This document shows, piece by piece, positions 26,865 through 36,045 of a stretch of DNA of 39,419 nt. The position numbers and the translations under genes are program-made. The DNA lies in NCBI GenBank assembly GCA_031272245.1, contig JAISUE010000049.1, forward strand, positions 1 through 39,419, written 5' to 3'. The notes below the pieces were generated by a model. That model had not been told where the DNA came from. It ran no database searches and saw nothing but the letters and a program-made list of their open reading frames with translations. Each line of letters opens with the position of its first letter. The stretch's first letter is position 1. Source of the DNA: Bacteroidales bacterium (GTDB taxonomy: Bacteria; Bacteroidota; Bacteroidia; Bacteroidales; P3).

Positions 26865-29800
26865 ATGAAAAACATTTTTGTTTTCCTTTTGAGTGTGTTC
26901 ATAGCTTTTAATATTGTTGCACAATATAATATGCCTGTCAATGGAACTGTTTCATACGTATCTGATAACTGTTGGGTTTATGATGATGGGGGAGCTGCGA
27001 GTGATTATGGTGTTTTGGTGAATGGCACAATGAATCTTACTACAACTGACCCTTCAAAATATTATATTTTTATCGTTACATATTCATTGGAAGCATACCC
27101 TGCAACTTATCTTACTGTTGTAGATGCAAATAATAATTCTATTTTGTATTCCAATCGTACGTATAATGGCATTGCGGATACAATATATTCATGTACGAAC
27201 AAAATAAAAATAACCTTTTCAACCGACAGTGATATGCCGCTTTCGGGATTTGCTATCCATTTAACTACATGTACATCCTGTCATCCTCCAATTACCGGTT
27301 TAAGTGCAGATAACATATCCGCAACAGATGCGTATATAACATGGAATCCGATACAGGGAGTTTCTCAATATATAGTTGCTTATGGTTCATGTCCATTTAA
27401 TTTAGACTCTGCAACATTTATAACTACTACTATGGATTCGGTTGTAATCAATAATTTAGATACTTGCGATACAATATGTGCTACTGTATTTACTGCCTGT
27501 GATACTATGGCGTCAAGTTGCAAGTGTAATGACACAATAATAACACAATGGATACAAAATCCATGCATAGATCCTCACCCTTTATGGATAAGTGCAAGTT
27601 TTATATTTTCAGATGAAGATTCTGTACTTGTATCTTGGGATGCGGTGGATAGTGTTGAGGAATATAAATTGGAATATACATCTGCAATTACGGGACAAAC
27701 TACCATAGTAAGTGTTTTTGGAACAGATACAGTTTTAACAGATTTTTTGCATTGTGATACTATTGTTTTTACGGTTTATACCCCTTGTAGTTGTGATTCA
27801 TGTGATGATAGAGCGGAACCACCAACAACGACTTGGATACATTGTGCGTGTCCTTTGCCGTCAAATATTAGTATGACAAGAATAGATAATGATTTTTTAA
27901 TTCAATGGACTGAGCCTTCTGATACGCTTCATTGGACAATAAATTATGATGGACAGATTTTTTATTCAGATACGTCATTTTTTTTATTGACAGATGTAAT
28001 AACAGATACTTGCGAGACAGTTTATATAGTAGAAATATATTCAAATTGTCATAATACGGGCAATGTGTGTAAAAAAGCGTATGGGCATTATACATTTAAT
28101 CCATGTAAAACATGTTTTCTTCCATTACCTCTAATAAACAGTTCACAGATAATTACAGGAACAACAGGTATTTATATTCCATGGTTAAATGATAATGATA
28201 CATTATCGTGGATAGTGAGTGTGTATCTTGATGACAGTATAATAATGACTGAAACAGTAACAGGAGGAGAAATAAATCTCACAGGTTTATCTCCAGAAAC
28301 ACAATACACAATAGACATATCTGCATTTTCTGCAACTATGTCTCCGTGTAATTCTATAACATTACATTTATTTACTTTTGGTTATTGTATTTCTTATTCC
28401 AATTTACAATCTCCAAATGTAAGAACAACTGTTGGTTCTTATGATAATCCTTACACATTTACGCGATTGGTAGATTATGGTCCTGATAATATACTCAGCA
28501 GGCATACAATAAATACAGATACTTCCAAATATGATGAGCGAACGGGATATATACTGCGTACTATTCCCGAAGGGTCTTCTTATTCTGTAAGACTTGGAAA
28601 TTGGAGAAATGATGCGGAAGGAGAAAGTATTACATATACTTATTTTGTAGATACAAACAATTTTGACCTTTTACTGTTAAGATATGCTATAGTTTTACAG
28701 GATAAAGCAGACCACGATTTTACAAATCAGCCGAGTTTTACTTTGGAAATACTTGATTCGGCTAATCATTTAGTAGATACGGTTTGCGGTAAAACGCAAT
28801 TTGTAGCAGGAACTAATACTTCAAATTGGAATTCTGCAGATAATTATGTACGATGGAAAGATTGGACTTCAGCAGGGTTTGATTTATCTTCATATCATAA
28901 TCGCAAAATACTTATACGTTTAACTACAAAAGATTGCAAACTTCGTAATCATTACGGTTATGCTTATTTTACTTTGGAATGCAGTTTACGTCATTCTTAT
29001 TCTGTTGCGTGTGGAGAAACCGAAGCAAATACATTTGTTGCTCCGGAAGGTTTTTCTTATCAATGGTACAGAGTAGATGAACCAAATAATCTTTTATCAA
29101 CCAACAGACAGTTTGATGTTGTCGGGACAGGAACTCAGTATTATTTTTGTATTGTTACGTCATTAGAAAATCCTAATTGTAGTTTTATAATAAATGCAAC
29201 TGCAGGAAATCGTTTTCCTATTGCTGCTTTTTCTTATGATTATATTATTCAAGATTGTAAATTTATTGTTACATTCCATGATACAAGTTATATAGCAACG
29301 GATATTGACGGTTTATATTCAACAGGTGAAAAATGTGAAACTACACAATGGTTTTTTCATAATGGTGATACTTCTACATTACGAAATCCAACAGTTATTT
29401 ATACATCCACTGGCGATTATCTTGTAAGACTTGTAGCAGGTGCAGGCAATAATAATTTATGTACAGATACTTTAGAAGCATATATTCATTTAGAAAGTCC
29501 TTTAGGATATTTAAATATTGTAGGAGATTCTTCTTTATGTTTGGGAGATACGACAACGCTTACATCTACAATGTCAGGTGAATGCCTTTGGAGTACAGGT
29601 GACACAACTCATACAATAGTAATATCTCCAGCGGCAACTACAATGATTTCTGTTCAAGTTATAGACAGTACAGGATGTCTTAACATGGCAGAACGTTTGA
29701 TAGAGGTACATCCTCACTATTATGACATAGATGTTTTTGATACAATATGTGATAATGATTATTACGCACCGGAAGGTGTCCCTTTAACAGCAAGTGGAAT

Positions 29801-30452
29801 TTATCATTTAACACTTACAACTCAAACAGGGTGTGATTCAATAATTTTTTTACATTTAACGGTTAATCCTACATGGGATACAATAATAGATACCGCTATT
29901 TGTCAATATGAAGAATATGAATTTTTTGGAAATTATTATGATTCCGCAGGAGATTATAAAGAAACATTTACTAATGTATATGGTTGCGACTCTAATTATA
30001 CGCTTCATTTGACAGTTAAACCTATTTATACAGATACAATAAAGGCTAATATTTTTACAGGTAAATATTTTAATTTGTTTGGATTTAATGAAAGTGAAGA
30101 GGGAATTTACAATAATACTTTTACAGGTGTAAATGGTTGTGATTCAATAATTGTTCTTGATTTAAGTGTTGTTAATATTGTTTTTCCAAACGTAATTACG
30201 GCAAATGGTGACGGAATAAATGATGTTTTTGAAATACATAATTTGTTGGAAGATTATGTGTTTCCGGAAAATGAATTGATAATTTATAATCGTTATGGAA
30301 AAATAGTTTATCATAAAAAAAATATTTCGCAGTATTCAGATTTTTGGAAGCCGGATTCTTCAACACCAACGGCAACTTATTTTTATAGGTTCATTGGTGT
30401 ACGCCACGATAAAAAAATAAATTTAACAGGAACAGTTGATGTTTTGAGGTAA
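26865..30452 (+). CDS. Secreted fibronectin-III/PKD protein with T9SS type B signal
   Basis: A 1195-residue surface or extracellular protein. Signal peptide MKNIFVFLLSVFIAFNIVAQ begins at the ATG at 26865; the frame extends upstream to 26769 but that part holds the promoter. Residues ~20-140 form a CUB-like or beta-sandwich domain. Residues ~140-510 hold about four fibronectin-III-like units with conserved cysteines ('NLDTCDTICATVFTAC', 'FLHCDTIVFTVYTPC', 'DTCETVYIVEIYSNC'). A MAM-like domain lies at ~515-710 and a PKD-like domain at ~785-885 (TTQWFFHNGDTST ... YTSTGDYLVRL). Three ~55-residue repeats at ~949-1106 end in GCDSI/GCDSN-x-LHL. The C-terminus (~1106-1195: FPNVITANGDGINDVFEI ... LIIYNRYGKIVYHKK) is the gliding-motility-associated CHU_C/type B sorting domain, predicting T9SS export. 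Function is otherwise unknown; adhesion is plausible. Confidence 0.88.
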   Translation: MKNIFVFLLSVFIAFNIVAQYNMPVNGTVSYVSDNCWVYDDGGAASDYGVLVNGTMNLTTTDPSKYYIFIVTYSLEAYPATYLTVVDANNNSILYSNRTYNGIADTIYSCTNKIKITFSTDSDMPLSGFAIHLTTCTSCHPPITGLSADNISATDAYITWNPIQGVSQYIVAYGSCPFNLDSATFITTTMDSVVINNLDTCDTICATVFTACDTMASSCKCNDTIITQWIQNPCIDPHPLWISASFIFSDEDSVLVSWDAVDSVEEYKLEYTSAITGQTTIVSVFGTDTVLTDFLHCDTIVFTVYTPCSCDSCDDRAEPPTTTWIHCACPLPSNISMTRIDNDFLIQWTEPSDTLHWTINYDGQIFYSDTSFFLLTDVITDTCETVYIVEIYSNCHNTGNVCKKAYGHYTFNPCKTCFLPLPLINSSQIITGTTGIYIPWLNDNDTLSWIVSVYLDDSIIMTETVTGGEINLTGLSPETQYTIDISAFSATMSPCNSITLHLFTFGYCISYSNLQSPNVRTTVGSYDNPYTFTRLVDYGPDNILSRHTINTDTSKYDERTGYILRTIPEGSSYSVRLGNWRNDAEGESITYTYFVDTNNFDLLLLRYAIVLQDKADHDFTNQPSFTLEILDSANHLVDTVCGKTQFVAGTNTSNWNSADNYVRWKDWTSAGFDLSSYHNRKILIRLTTKDCKLRNHYGYAYFTLECSLRHSYSVACGETEANTFVAPEGFSYQWYRVDEPNNLLSTNRQFDVVGTGTQYYFCIVTSLENPNCSFIINATAGNRFPIAAFSYDYIIQDCKFIVTFHDTSYIATDIDGLYSTGEKCETTQWFFHNGDTSTLRNPTVIYTSTGDYLVRLVAGAGNNNLCTDTLEAYIHLESPLGYLNIVGDSSLCLGDTTTLTSTMSGECLWSTGDTTHTIVISPAATTMISVQVIDSTGCLNMAERLIEVHPHYYDIDVFDTICDNDYYAPEGVPLTASGIYHLTLTTQTGCDSIIFLHLTVNPTWDTIIDTAICQYEEYEFFGNYYDSAGDYKETFTNVYGCDSNYTLHLTVKPIYTDTIKANIFTGKYFNLFGFNESEEGIYNNTFTGVNGCDSIIVLDLSVVNIVFPNVITANGDGINDVFEIHNLLEDYVFPENELIIYNRYGKIVYHKKNISQYSDFWKPDSSTPTATYFYRFIGVRHDKKINLTGTVDVLR

Positions 30453-30637
30453 TTATAATAATAACCAACAAAATCAATGTTAATAAATAATAAATCTTTG
30501 TTTTAGTCTGAAAAAACAGTAATTTGTTGAGGTGTTTTTTTGATAAAATAAGAATGATATACATAAATACATTTTGATAGTTTTTTAAGAGGTGAAAACA
30601 TGTTTTAGTAGATTTCAACTGAAATTAACTGCTAAAC

Positions 30638-30668
30638 TTGTCTGTTTTAAAAAAAAATAGTAATTTTG
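30638..30668 (+). promoter_or_regulatory. Bipartite promoter of the yceD-rpmF-plsX operon
   Basis: TTG at 30638-30640 and TAATTTTG at 30661-30668, separated by exactly 20 bp, 31 bases before the first ATG. The rest of the 247-base gap (30453-30699) is AT-rich and shows no other recognisable feature. Confidence 0.75.
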
Positions 30669-30699
30669 CAAATTCAAAATATAAAAGAAATTGAAATAA

Positions 30700-31251
30700 A
30701 TGAGTGTAGAAGATACATATTTATTGAACATTAGAACCTTGCCAATAGGTGAAAGTGAGGGTGAGTATCTTATCACAAAAGAGTTATTTGACAAATTTAA
30801 CAACACAGATATTATTTCTGCCAATGTGGATTGTAAGGTAAAAATTGACAGGACGGACAGGATAATATCCTTGTTTTTTTCTTTTAGAGGTGTAATTTCA
30901 GTGTTATGTGACAGATGCCTTGAACCGTTAAACTTAAATATAATGGCGAAAGATGTTCTTTATATGAAACTTGGAGATGAAAACATACAGGAAAATGAAG
31001 AAGACAATGTTGTTTATTTGCATGAAAGAGAAATGAAATTTGATTTATCTCAATTTCTTTATGAGAGCGTTTTAAGTCAAAAACCTTTTAGATGTGTGCA
31101 TGGTGAAGTTGGAGAAGGTGAATGTAACGCAGAAATGATAGAAAGAATAGAAAAACAAAACGTAGAGACAAGCAATAATTATTTGTCGGACAATAATAAT
31201 AAGGAGTTAGACCCGCGTTGGGAAGCTCTAAAAAAAATAGATAATTTATAA
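30700..31251 (+). CDS. yceD: YceD/DUF177 family protein
   Basis: A 183-residue cytoplasmic protein of the DUF177 (YceD) family, which is almost always encoded directly upstream of ribosomal protein L32 and is linked to 23S rRNA maturation or L32 handling. Evidence: a central 'GVISVLCDRCLEPLNLNI' segment with the family C-x-x-C, 'EFDLSQFLYESVLSQKPFRCVHG'-type C-terminal features (here 'KFDLSQFLYESVLSQ'), and the C-terminal 'DPRWEALKKI', typical of DUF177 proteins. It is first in a tight operon with rpmF (21 bases) and plsX. Confidence 0.88.
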   Translation: MSVEDTYLLNIRTLPIGESEGEYLITKELFDKFNNTDIISANVDCKVKIDRTDRIISLFFSFRGVISVLCDRCLEPLNLNIMAKDVLYMKLGDENIQENEEDNVVYLHEREMKFDLSQFLYESVLSQKPFRCVHGEVGEGECNAEMIERIEKQNVETSNNYLSDNNNKELDPRWEALKKIDNL

Positions 31252-31272
31252 TAACAAAAAAATAAAAATAAA

Positions 31273-31458
31273 ATGCCAAATCCAAAACATAGATTCTCTC
31301 AAACGAGAACAGCAAAAAGAAGAACACATCACAAATTGGAAGCAGTACAGATTTCAACTTGCAGTAATTGTGGAGCTGCTGTGGTTTCTCACAGAGTTTG
31401 CCCAGAATGTGGCTATTATAGAGGAAAGTTAGCAATAGACAAAGGGGCTTCTGCATAA
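31273..31458 (+). CDS. rpmF: 50S ribosomal protein L32
   Basis: A 61-residue ribosomal protein of the large subunit. It begins with the canonical MPNPKHRFSQTRTAKRRTHH and has a four-cysteine zinc ribbon (Cys30, Cys33, Cys43, Cys46: CSNC ... CPEC) followed by GYYRGK. All four zinc ligands are present, so this is the zinc-containing form rather than a C- paralogue. Second gene of the operon; plsX begins 12 bases after its stop. Confidence 0.97.
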   Translation: MPNPKHRFSQTRTAKRRTHHKLEAVQISTCSNCGAAVVSHRVCPECGYYRGKLAIDKGASA

Positions 31459-31470
31459 TCCTGACGCCTT

Positions 31471-32412
31471 ATGAGGATAGGATTAGATGTAATGGGTGGC
31501 GATTTTGCCCCTCAAGCAACGGTTGCAGGTGCTGTTTTGGCGTTAAAGGAACTTTCGCCAGATGATAAGATAGTTCTTTTTGGTGATGAAAAGCAAATAA
31601 AAGAGCAACTTTATGCTAACAACTCTTCCGCAGATGACTTTGAAATAGTGCATACTACGGAAGTAATAGATATGCATGACAAACCTGTTAAAGCATTTGC
31701 TGCTAAAAAGGATAGTAGTATTTCAGTAGGTTTTGAATATTTGAAAGAAAAAAAAATTGATTCTTTTTCTTCTGCTGGAAGTACGGGAGTTATGCTTGCA
31801 GGAACAATTTTCAGTGTTGGTGTTATGGAAGGAATATTAAGACCTTGTCTTGCTGCACTGATACCAAAAGAACAGGGTGGATTGACAGTTTTAGTAGATG
31901 TTGGTGTTAATCCTGATGCAAAACCCGAAGTGTTATGTCAATTTGGACTTTTAGGAAGTAATTATGCTAAATGTGCATTAAAAATAAATACTCCCAAAGT
32001 AGGATTGCTTAATATAGGAGAAGAAGCAGAGAAAGGTAATGCTCAATCTCAAGCAGCACATACTTTAATGAAAGATGAAAAAGCCTGTTGTTTTGTTGGT
32101 AATGTAGAACCAATAGAGATTTTTAAGAGTAATGTTGATGTTGTTGTTTGTGATGGTTTTGTTGGAAATCTTATTATGAAAAATATTGAAGCTCTTGCTC
32201 GTGTATTTGGTAAGCGAGGTTTGGTAGATGATTATGTGAGCAGGTTTAATTATGAAATTTATGGGGGGTTGCCTCTTTTGGGAGCGAATGGTGTTGTCAT
32301 AATTGGACATGGCATTTCTAATCACAAAGCTATAAAAACTATGATTCTACAATCTAAAAACATTTACAATTCACATATAACAGAAAAATTACGGGAATTA
32401 CTAAACAATTAA
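31471..32412 (+). CDS. plsX: Phosphate acyltransferase PlsX
   Basis: A 313-residue peripheral membrane enzyme that converts acyl-ACP plus phosphate to acyl-phosphate, the acyl donor for PlsY in phosphatidic acid synthesis. Diagnostic segments: N-terminal 'MRIGLDVMGGDFAPQATVAGA', 'EVIDMHDKPVKAFAAKKDSS', 'SAGSTGVMLAG', 'DVGVNPDAKPEVLCQFG', 'VGLLNIGEEAEKGN', 'DVVVCDGFVGNLIMK' and C-terminal 'GVVIIGHGISNHKAIKTMI'. Length is normal for the family. It is the last gene of the yceD-rpmF-plsX operon, with a terminator shortly after. fabH, often next in other bacteria, is not here. Confidence 0.97.
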   Translation: MRIGLDVMGGDFAPQATVAGAVLALKELSPDDKIVLFGDEKQIKEQLYANNSSADDFEIVHTTEVIDMHDKPVKAFAAKKDSSISVGFEYLKEKKIDSFSSAGSTGVMLAGTIFSVGVMEGILRPCLAALIPKEQGGLTVLVDVGVNPDAKPEVLCQFGLLGSNYAKCALKINTPKVGLLNIGEEAEKGNAQSQAAHTLMKDEKACCFVGNVEPIEIFKSNVDVVVCDGFVGNLIMKNIEALARVFGKRGLVDDYVSRFNYEIYGGLPLLGANGVVIIGHGISNHKAIKTMILQSKNIYNSHITEKLRELLNN

Positions 32413-32447
32413 ATATAATAATTCATAATTTCAAAAATTTTAATTGC

Positions 32448-32481
32448 AAGCTATTACTTTCAAAAAGTAATGGCTTTTTTT
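32448..32481 (+). terminator. Rho-independent terminator after plsX
   Basis: AGCTATTACTTT (32449-32460) pairs with AAAGTAATGGCT (32464-32475), with one U-G pair and a 3-base loop, followed by a seven-base T run ending at 32481. Confidence 0.88.
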
Positions 32482-32546
32482 ATGCATAATGTTATAAAGA
32501 TACTCTATTTATTTTCCTTTTTATTCTTTATTAGATAAAAAAAATA

Positions 32547-32554
32547 TATCTTTG
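32547..32554 (+). promoter_or_regulatory. -7 promoter element for the unknown secreted protein
   Basis: TATCTTTG, 55 bases before the ATG at 32610. Confidence 0.55.
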
Positions 32555-32609
32555 CAATCTGATTGTTAAATGGTTTAAAATAATAATACGAAAAAAATAA
32601 ATAAAAAAT

Positions 32610-34190
32610 ATGAAACGAGTAACTTTTATCATTGTGTCCATATTATTAAGTATTATTGCAAATGCACAACTTGATATTAAATGGGGCGACAAATTTTACG
32701 ATGTAAAAGATGGTTGTAAAGCTGCAGAACTGATAGCCGAGGATATGAACGGTTATTATATGTGGTATTGTACAGAAGATTATGTTGGGAAAGGTGAATA
32801 TGTTTTTAATTATTATGTTGTGCGGTTAAATTTTCTCGGTAATGTAGAAAAGATTGTAAAAATAGAATTTCCACATCAGTCATTTAAGATTGAGCAAACT
32901 TGGAGATGTGGAGAGCTTGTTGGCTTTATTCTCAGCCGAACAAAAGAAAATAAACCTGTTGAGAAAAAAGGGACACGTAAGACGCAAGTTAATCAGGATA
33001 AAACAGGGCAAGTAACACTTTATACCCAATTTTTTCATTTGAAAGATATGCGTTTGATGGATAAACCTGAAAAATTTAAAACATATAATTATTCTGTTAA
33101 AGAGGGAGAAAAGCCTTATTTGTTTAATTTCAGTGAGAACAAAACAAAATTTGCTTTTTGTTTTCTTACAGGAGATACGACAGGAGCAAAATCTGCCGAA
33201 ATAGAAATTTATGATGATCATATAAGACAGCTATGGAGTAAAAATTATAAACTGAACATAGAAAATAATACCTACAAAGTCTGTGATGTTGCGGTCAATA
33301 ATGATGGAAATAAAGCATTAATAGGTATTATTTCTAAAGCAACAGAAAAGAAATCAAAGCCAACCGAAGGCAAACTTCATCTTGTTTGGTTGACACAGTA
33401 CGAACAGCGACAGCATAATGAACAAATAGACAAAGGTTGGGCTAATGATTTGAAATGTGCTTTTAATATGTATGGGGATTATCTTGTTGCAGGTTATTAT
33501 GGCAGTCAGGCAGGTAACGCAAATTTATCTACAGGTTCTTTTTCTTATTTATATGATGACAGAAGAGGCTTTCTGAAAAACTTTTCGCAGGCAGAATTTA
33601 AAGATTATGAAACAGACGATATGGTAAAAAATGGATTGCCTTTGCCATCAGAAATGAGTTCAAAAATAAAAACACTTGTTCCAATGGTTGGAGGTAATAT
33701 TATTATGATTGGAGAACAGGAATTTGAATCTCATGTTATTCCTGCAAAACGCAGAAACGAACCACCAACAGGTGAAGAAGCTATGTATTATCGTGATTTA
33801 ATTATTACCAATATTGATAAAGACGGATTTGTTAGTGGCAATGCTTATATTCCAAAACGACAAAAAGATGTTGAAGGTAACAACGATTACAACTCTTTTG
33901 CAATGACGCGAGACAGATTTGGTATTTACATAATGTTTAACGACCATATAAAGAACTATAATGGAAATAAGTTTGAAGCAAATCTCAATTATAATGCCGA
34001 CAAACTTAGAACTCAAACGAACTTTATTCAGATTTACAGTGATGGTTCTTATCATTGGCATAAAGCTTTTGATACCAAAAAAAGCAAAATGCCATTTTTT
34101 CAAACAATGTTTCTTACAACAACTAAAAAGATTTTATTTTTTGTTCATTATGAAGACAATAATGAATTTGGATTGTTTGATTTGAAATAA
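32610..34190 (+). CDS. Secreted protein of unknown function
   Basis: A 526-residue protein with a clear Sec signal peptide (MKRVTFIIVSILLSIIANAQ). I do not recognise a family. The mature sequence is rich in alternating beta-strand patterns with aromatic residues and recurrent 'D/N-x-D/N-G' turns: 'AEDMNGYYMWY', 'FLGNVEKIVKIEF', 'AVNNDGNKALIGI', 'NIDKDGFVSGNAYI'. Together these suggest a beta-propeller-like or repeat-beta fold (inference). There is no lipobox, no T9SS sorting domain and no membrane helix after the signal, so it is probably periplasmic or loosely secreted. A basic, low-complexity insert lies near residues 118-132 (KPVEKKGTRKTQ). It has its own promoter and is convergent with the MATE transporter gene. 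Confidence 0.7.
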   Translation: MKRVTFIIVSILLSIIANAQLDIKWGDKFYDVKDGCKAAELIAEDMNGYYMWYCTEDYVGKGEYVFNYYVVRLNFLGNVEKIVKIEFPHQSFKIEQTWRCGELVGFILSRTKENKPVEKKGTRKTQVNQDKTGQVTLYTQFFHLKDMRLMDKPEKFKTYNYSVKEGEKPYLFNFSENKTKFAFCFLTGDTTGAKSAEIEIYDDHIRQLWSKNYKLNIENNTYKVCDVAVNNDGNKALIGIISKATEKKSKPTEGKLHLVWLTQYEQRQHNEQIDKGWANDLKCAFNMYGDYLVAGYYGSQAGNANLSTGSFSYLYDDRRGFLKNFSQAEFKDYETDDMVKNGLPLPSEMSSKIKTLVPMVGGNIIMIGEQEFESHVIPAKRRNEPPTGEEAMYYRDLIITNIDKDGFVSGNAYIPKRQKDVEGNNDYNSFAMTRDRFGIYIMFNDHIKNYNGNKFEANLNYNADKLRTQTNFIQIYSDGSYHWHKAFDTKKSKMPFFQTMFLTTTKKILFFVHYEDNNEFGLFDLK

Positions 34191-34396
34191 TGATTTGTTT
34201 GTTATCAATAAAAATTCTTGTTTTACAATAGTATTTTGTCAAAACATAATATGCGAATGTTTGTGTTTTGTGAAGAAAATCCTTAATATATAACCGTAAA
34301 GTTTAGTTTTTTATAATAATATGTATGATTGTAAGTGTAAAATATGTTATTGTGCAGGAATACTGTAAAATCTAAAACAATAAAATCATTTTATTA

Positions 34397-35743
34397 TCAT
34401 AATGAATTATTAACATTAAGTCGTAATATTTTTGTAAGTTGTCCATAATAAAGTAGGGTTACAACCAGCATACCAAATGCAAATCCAGCAAGAATTGTCC
34501 ATGACGGAAGTGAAAAGCCAAAACATAATAGGTAAGCAGCAGGCAGAGATACACAAAGATATGAAAAACATGCGTAATACATTGGACGTGTTACTGATTG
34601 TAAGCCCCGCAATGCACCAAGCAAAGTTCCCTGTGAGCCATCTAAAATTTGGAATATTCCTGCTACAATAAATAATTTAGAAGCTATTAAAATTACAGAT
34701 TCATCTGCAGAAAATAATGAAGCAATGTATTTTCCTGCAAAAATGAAGCATAACATACTGCAAAACATAAATGCAACAGCAAGATGAAATCCTGTTTTTG
34801 AATATCTGCGAACCTCATACCACTCATCTCTTCCAACATAAAAGCTTGTAAGTATAGTAGTTGCATTTGCAAAACCTATACAACAATGAAATGTTAATGT
34901 AACCATTGTCATTACTATTTGGTAAGCTGCCATATCAATTACTGATACCCATCCAAAAAAGAAGGTCAATGCACCAAAAGCAAAACATTCTATTGTCATT
35001 TGTCCACAAATTGGTATTCCGATTCGCATAATTGACTTGATTACAAGTTTTCTCAAATTGCGAATTTTTATAAGTCTAACATATTTCCAATAATTCTGTT
35101 TATATCTAATATAAAGAAATAATGCTATTGGTGAAAGTAATCGAGATATGAAAGTTGCTAAAGCTGCACCTGTAACGCCCATAGCAGGAAAACCACAATA
35201 ACCATATATAAATATAAAATTAAGAATTATGTTAAGAATATTTGAAGATATTACAATCACCATAGCGGCTTTAGTGTTCATTAACCCTTCAAGAAATTGC
35301 TTTAAACATAAAAATATTTGATTTGGAAAAAGACTTATTACCACTATTATATAATATGGACGTGCAGCAAGAATAACATCTTTGCTTTGTCCAAAGTAGG
35401 GGAAAAGGGGTAGCAGTGTAAATAATAATGCTATTAAAATTAGGGATAAAATAATATTGACATACAGTCCGTTAGTCAAAAAATTAACTATTTTGTTTTC
35501 CTGTGTCTTTGCAAAAGCCTTTGAGATGAGAGGTGTTATTGCTATTGCGAGACCTATTCCCATAACAAGCGCAACACTCGTTATGGCAGTAGAAAAAGAA
35601 ACAGCTGCGAGAGAAACTGCACTTAACCTTCCGACCATTAATGTATCTGCGACTTGAGCAAGACTTTGACAAACAAGTGAAAGCATAATAGGAATGGCGA
35701 GTTTAAGATTTTTTCTGTAATAATCTTTTGGAAGTATAAACAT
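34397..35743 (-). CDS. MATE family efflux transporter
   Basis: A 448-residue inner-membrane antiporter with about 12 transmembrane helices in two homologous halves. Members expel drugs, metabolites or other organic cations using Na+ or H+ gradients. Evidence: N-terminal 'LAIPIMLSLVCQSLAQVADTLMVGRLSAVSLAAVSF' (the MatE helix 1-2 signature), 'GLAIAITPLISKAFAKTQ', the second-half 'IRIGIPICGQMTIECFAFGALTFFFGWVS' and 'GFANATTILTSFYVGRDEW'. The near-repetition between halves and the length are typical (440-470). A -7 element at 35784-35777 on the same strand drives it. The specific substrate cannot be told. The 206 bases between its stop and the upstream convergent gene contain no convincing terminator. 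Confidence 0.93.
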   Translation of the reverse strand: MFILPKDYYRKNLKLAIPIMLSLVCQSLAQVADTLMVGRLSAVSLAAVSFSTAITSVALVMGIGLAIAITPLISKAFAKTQENKIVNFLTNGLYVNIILSLILIALLFTLLPLFPYFGQSKDVILAARPYYIIVVISLFPNQIFLCLKQFLEGLMNTKAAMVIVISSNILNIILNFIFIYGYCGFPAMGVTGAALATFISRLLSPIALFLYIRYKQNYWKYVRLIKIRNLRKLVIKSIMRIGIPICGQMTIECFAFGALTFFFGWVSVIDMAAYQIVMTMVTLTFHCCIGFANATTILTSFYVGRDEWYEVRRYSKTGFHLAVAFMFCSMLCFIFAGKYIASLFSADESVILIASKLFIVAGIFQILDGSQGTLLGALRGLQSVTRPMYYACFSYLCVSLPAAYLLCFGFSLPSWTILAGFAFGMLVVTLLYYGQLTKILRLNVNNSL

Positions 35744-35776
35744 AAAAAATAAAGATTTTTAATGATTAAATATCTG

Positions 35777-35784
35777 CAAAAGTA
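35777..35784 (-). promoter_or_regulatory. -7 promoter element for the MATE gene
   Basis: TACTTTTG on the reverse strand, 33 bases before the ATG at 35743. Confidence 0.6.
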
Positions 35785-35975
35785 TAAAAAAATGAAAAGG
35801 ACTAATATTAACAGACTACTTTTAAAATCAAATCTTATTAAACGGCTTATTTTATAATAATGAGTTGCTTTATTTTATGAATATTGTTATTCAGCATTAT
35901 TGGATAATAACGTCTATCAAAATATTTAAAGGTAAAAATCACTAAAGTTTGTTCTTTTGTTTTCAGAAAAAATAG

Positions 35976-35983
35976 TATTTTTG
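35976..35983 (+). promoter_or_regulatory. -7 promoter element for the TlpA-DUF6029-Omp28 operon
   Basis: TATTTTTG, 62 bases before the ATG at 36046. TTG trinucleotides upstream lie 16 bp and 24 bp away, neither at the usual ~20 bp. No comparable element precedes the two downstream genes, which suggests co-transcription. Confidence 0.6.
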
Positions 35984-36045
35984 CTTCATAAAAAATATTG
36001 CATTTATTATATTCTTTATTTTATAAATTATAAATAAATAGGAAA

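Larger units (their letters stand above)
35744..36045. other. Divergent intergenic region with two promoters
   Basis: A 302-base AT-rich gap between the MATE gene and the TlpA-like gene. It holds one -7 element for each direction (35777-35784 reverse, 35976-35983 forward), separated by about 190 bases. I see no further gene, RNA or strong hairpin. Confidence 0.6.

Noticed and set aside
31088-31456. 122-codon reverse-strand frame opposite rpmF and the end of yceD
   Set aside because: Both genes on the forward strand are certain. The antisense product is Phe/Leu/Tyr-rich and resembles nothing known.
34379-34395. AATAAAAT/ATTTTATT inverted repeat next to the MATE stop codon as a terminator
   Set aside because: A one-base gap forces a large loop at the expense of the stem, all pairs are A-T and no clean T run follows. 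Likely simple AT-rich sequence.
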